From contig CAKZHP010000053.1 in NCBI GenBank assembly GCA_936924635.1, positions 1-47,835 on the forward strand: DNA of 47,835 nucleotides, read 5' to 3'. This stretch comes from an uncultured Propionibacteriaceae bacterium (GTDB taxonomy: Bacteria > Actinomycetota > Actinomycetes > Propionibacteriales > Propionibacteriaceae). Position numbers and translations under genes: made by a program. The stretch's first letter is position 1, and each line of letters begins with the position of its first letter. A model generated the notes under the pieces. The model saw only the letters and a list, made by a program, of their open reading frames with translations, was not told the DNA's origin and did no database searches. Positions 47,747 through 47,835 of the stretch are shown here, piece after piece.

Positions 47747-47835
47747 TCAGCCGGCCGCTTGGGTGCGGGAGTGCGCCAGTCGGTAGGAGTGGGTGCCGGT
47801 TTCGATGATGGTGCCGTTGTAGGTGAGCCGGTCCA
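47747..47835 (-). CDS. istB: IstB-like ATPase of an IS21-family element, C-terminus only
   Basis: The minus strand entering from the window edge reads DRLTYNGTIIETGTHSYRLA, then HSRTQAAG and a stop (TGA at 47747-47749). DRLTYNGTIIETGTxSYRL is the usual C-terminal end of actinobacterial IstB, the AAA+ helper of IS21 transposase. The rest of istB and istA lie outside. Its stop is only 21 bases from the convergent hypothetical gene, leaving no room for an IS end there. Confidence 0.75.
   Translation of the reverse strand, partial: DRLTYNGTIIETGTHSYRLAHSRTQAAG

Larger units (their letters stand above)
57..47835. mobile_element. Integrative and conjugative element (left end in comM; right end not seen)
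   Basis: A serine integrase lies immediately next to an interrupted comM gene. It is followed by a full actinobacterial conjugation set (coupling protein, VirB4-type ATPase, TrbL, pilin-like DUF6112 proteins, M23 wall hydrolase, MobF relaxase) plus ArdC, SSB, prim-pol and ParB, so this is an integrated conjugative element. Cargo (20.0-33.6 kb) and defence genes (34.2-37.4 and 41.8-46.3 kb) fill the space around the relaxase. The second half of comM, which would mark the right junction, is not in the window. The right boundary is therefore unknown, and the last kilobase could belong to a separate insertion sequence. Confidence 0.72.

Noticed and set aside
1..47835. CRISPR arrays, tRNA or rRNA genes
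   Set aside because: No regularly spaced repeats with unique spacers and no cloverleaf or rRNA signature were noticed while reading the intergenic regions.

Overview
The window is high-GC actinobacterial DNA, most like Micrococcales (Microbacteriaceae-type) material. The clues are a mycothiol ligase (mshC), DUF6112-, DUF2637- and SCO6880-type conjugation genes, and frequent GTG starts with GTGA/ATGA overlaps. Nearly all of it reads as one integrative and conjugative element (ICE). Its left end lies inside the host gene comM/yifB: bases 3-56 still encode the ComM segment ending LDEA. The right end is not in the window.

Layout. (1) 97-1740: large serine integrase directly behind the left attachment site, with its Shine-Dalgarno in a perfect hairpin. 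(2) 1724-19771, minus strand: one long, tightly packed conjugation and maintenance operon. Read from its promoter end it contains an ArdC-like antirestriction protein, prim-pol, DUF2637/SpdB-like protein, two hypotheticals, ParB, a TcpC/VirB8-like protein, a lysozyme-like/M23 wall hydrolase, two DUF6112 pilin-like proteins, TrbL/VirB6, an SCO6880-type protein, an unknown, a VirB4-type ATPase, an unknown, the VirD4/TraG coupling protein, SSB and two small hypotheticals. (3) 20004-33592: cargo dominated by thiol redox and repair of oxidised sulfur. It has AraC, RraA, DUF1003, two TetR paralogs, MshC, a CysS paralog, a sulfite-oxidase-like molybdoenzyme with ferredoxin reductase and DUF6510 protein, AhpD-like, GNAT, MsrB, MsrA, thioredoxin, aldo/keto reductase and HxlR. 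(4) 33640-37407: remnant of a DNA cytosine methyltransferase, a PIN nuclease, and a compact four-gene operon of TIR-like protein, small membrane protein, DUF7701-like protein and HEPN-like protein. (5) 37571-41675: MobF relaxase-helicase and a small membrane protein. (6) 41836-46270: helicase-nuclease, tail-to-tail with a TIGR02391 HEPN protein and a DUF3644 HEPN protein. (7) 46611-47835: IS21-like end, two unknown genes (one secreted) and the C-terminus of IstB.

How it works together. The integrase moves the element. The relaxase, coupling protein and mating-channel proteins transfer it. ArdC, SSB, prim-pol and ParB establish and maintain it. The cargo probably gives the host protection from oxidative, hypochlorite or electrophile stress by repairing methionine sulfoxide and reinforcing cysteine/mycothiol pools. 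Three sites of the form TGGACY-N4-GGTCCR in front of msrBA and thioredoxin suggest a TetR-controlled regulon.

Two clusters look like anti-phage defence. The most interesting candidate for an undescribed system is the TIR / membrane / DUF7701-like / HEPN-like operon at 35313-37407. All functions are inferred from sequence recognition alone; no searches were run.
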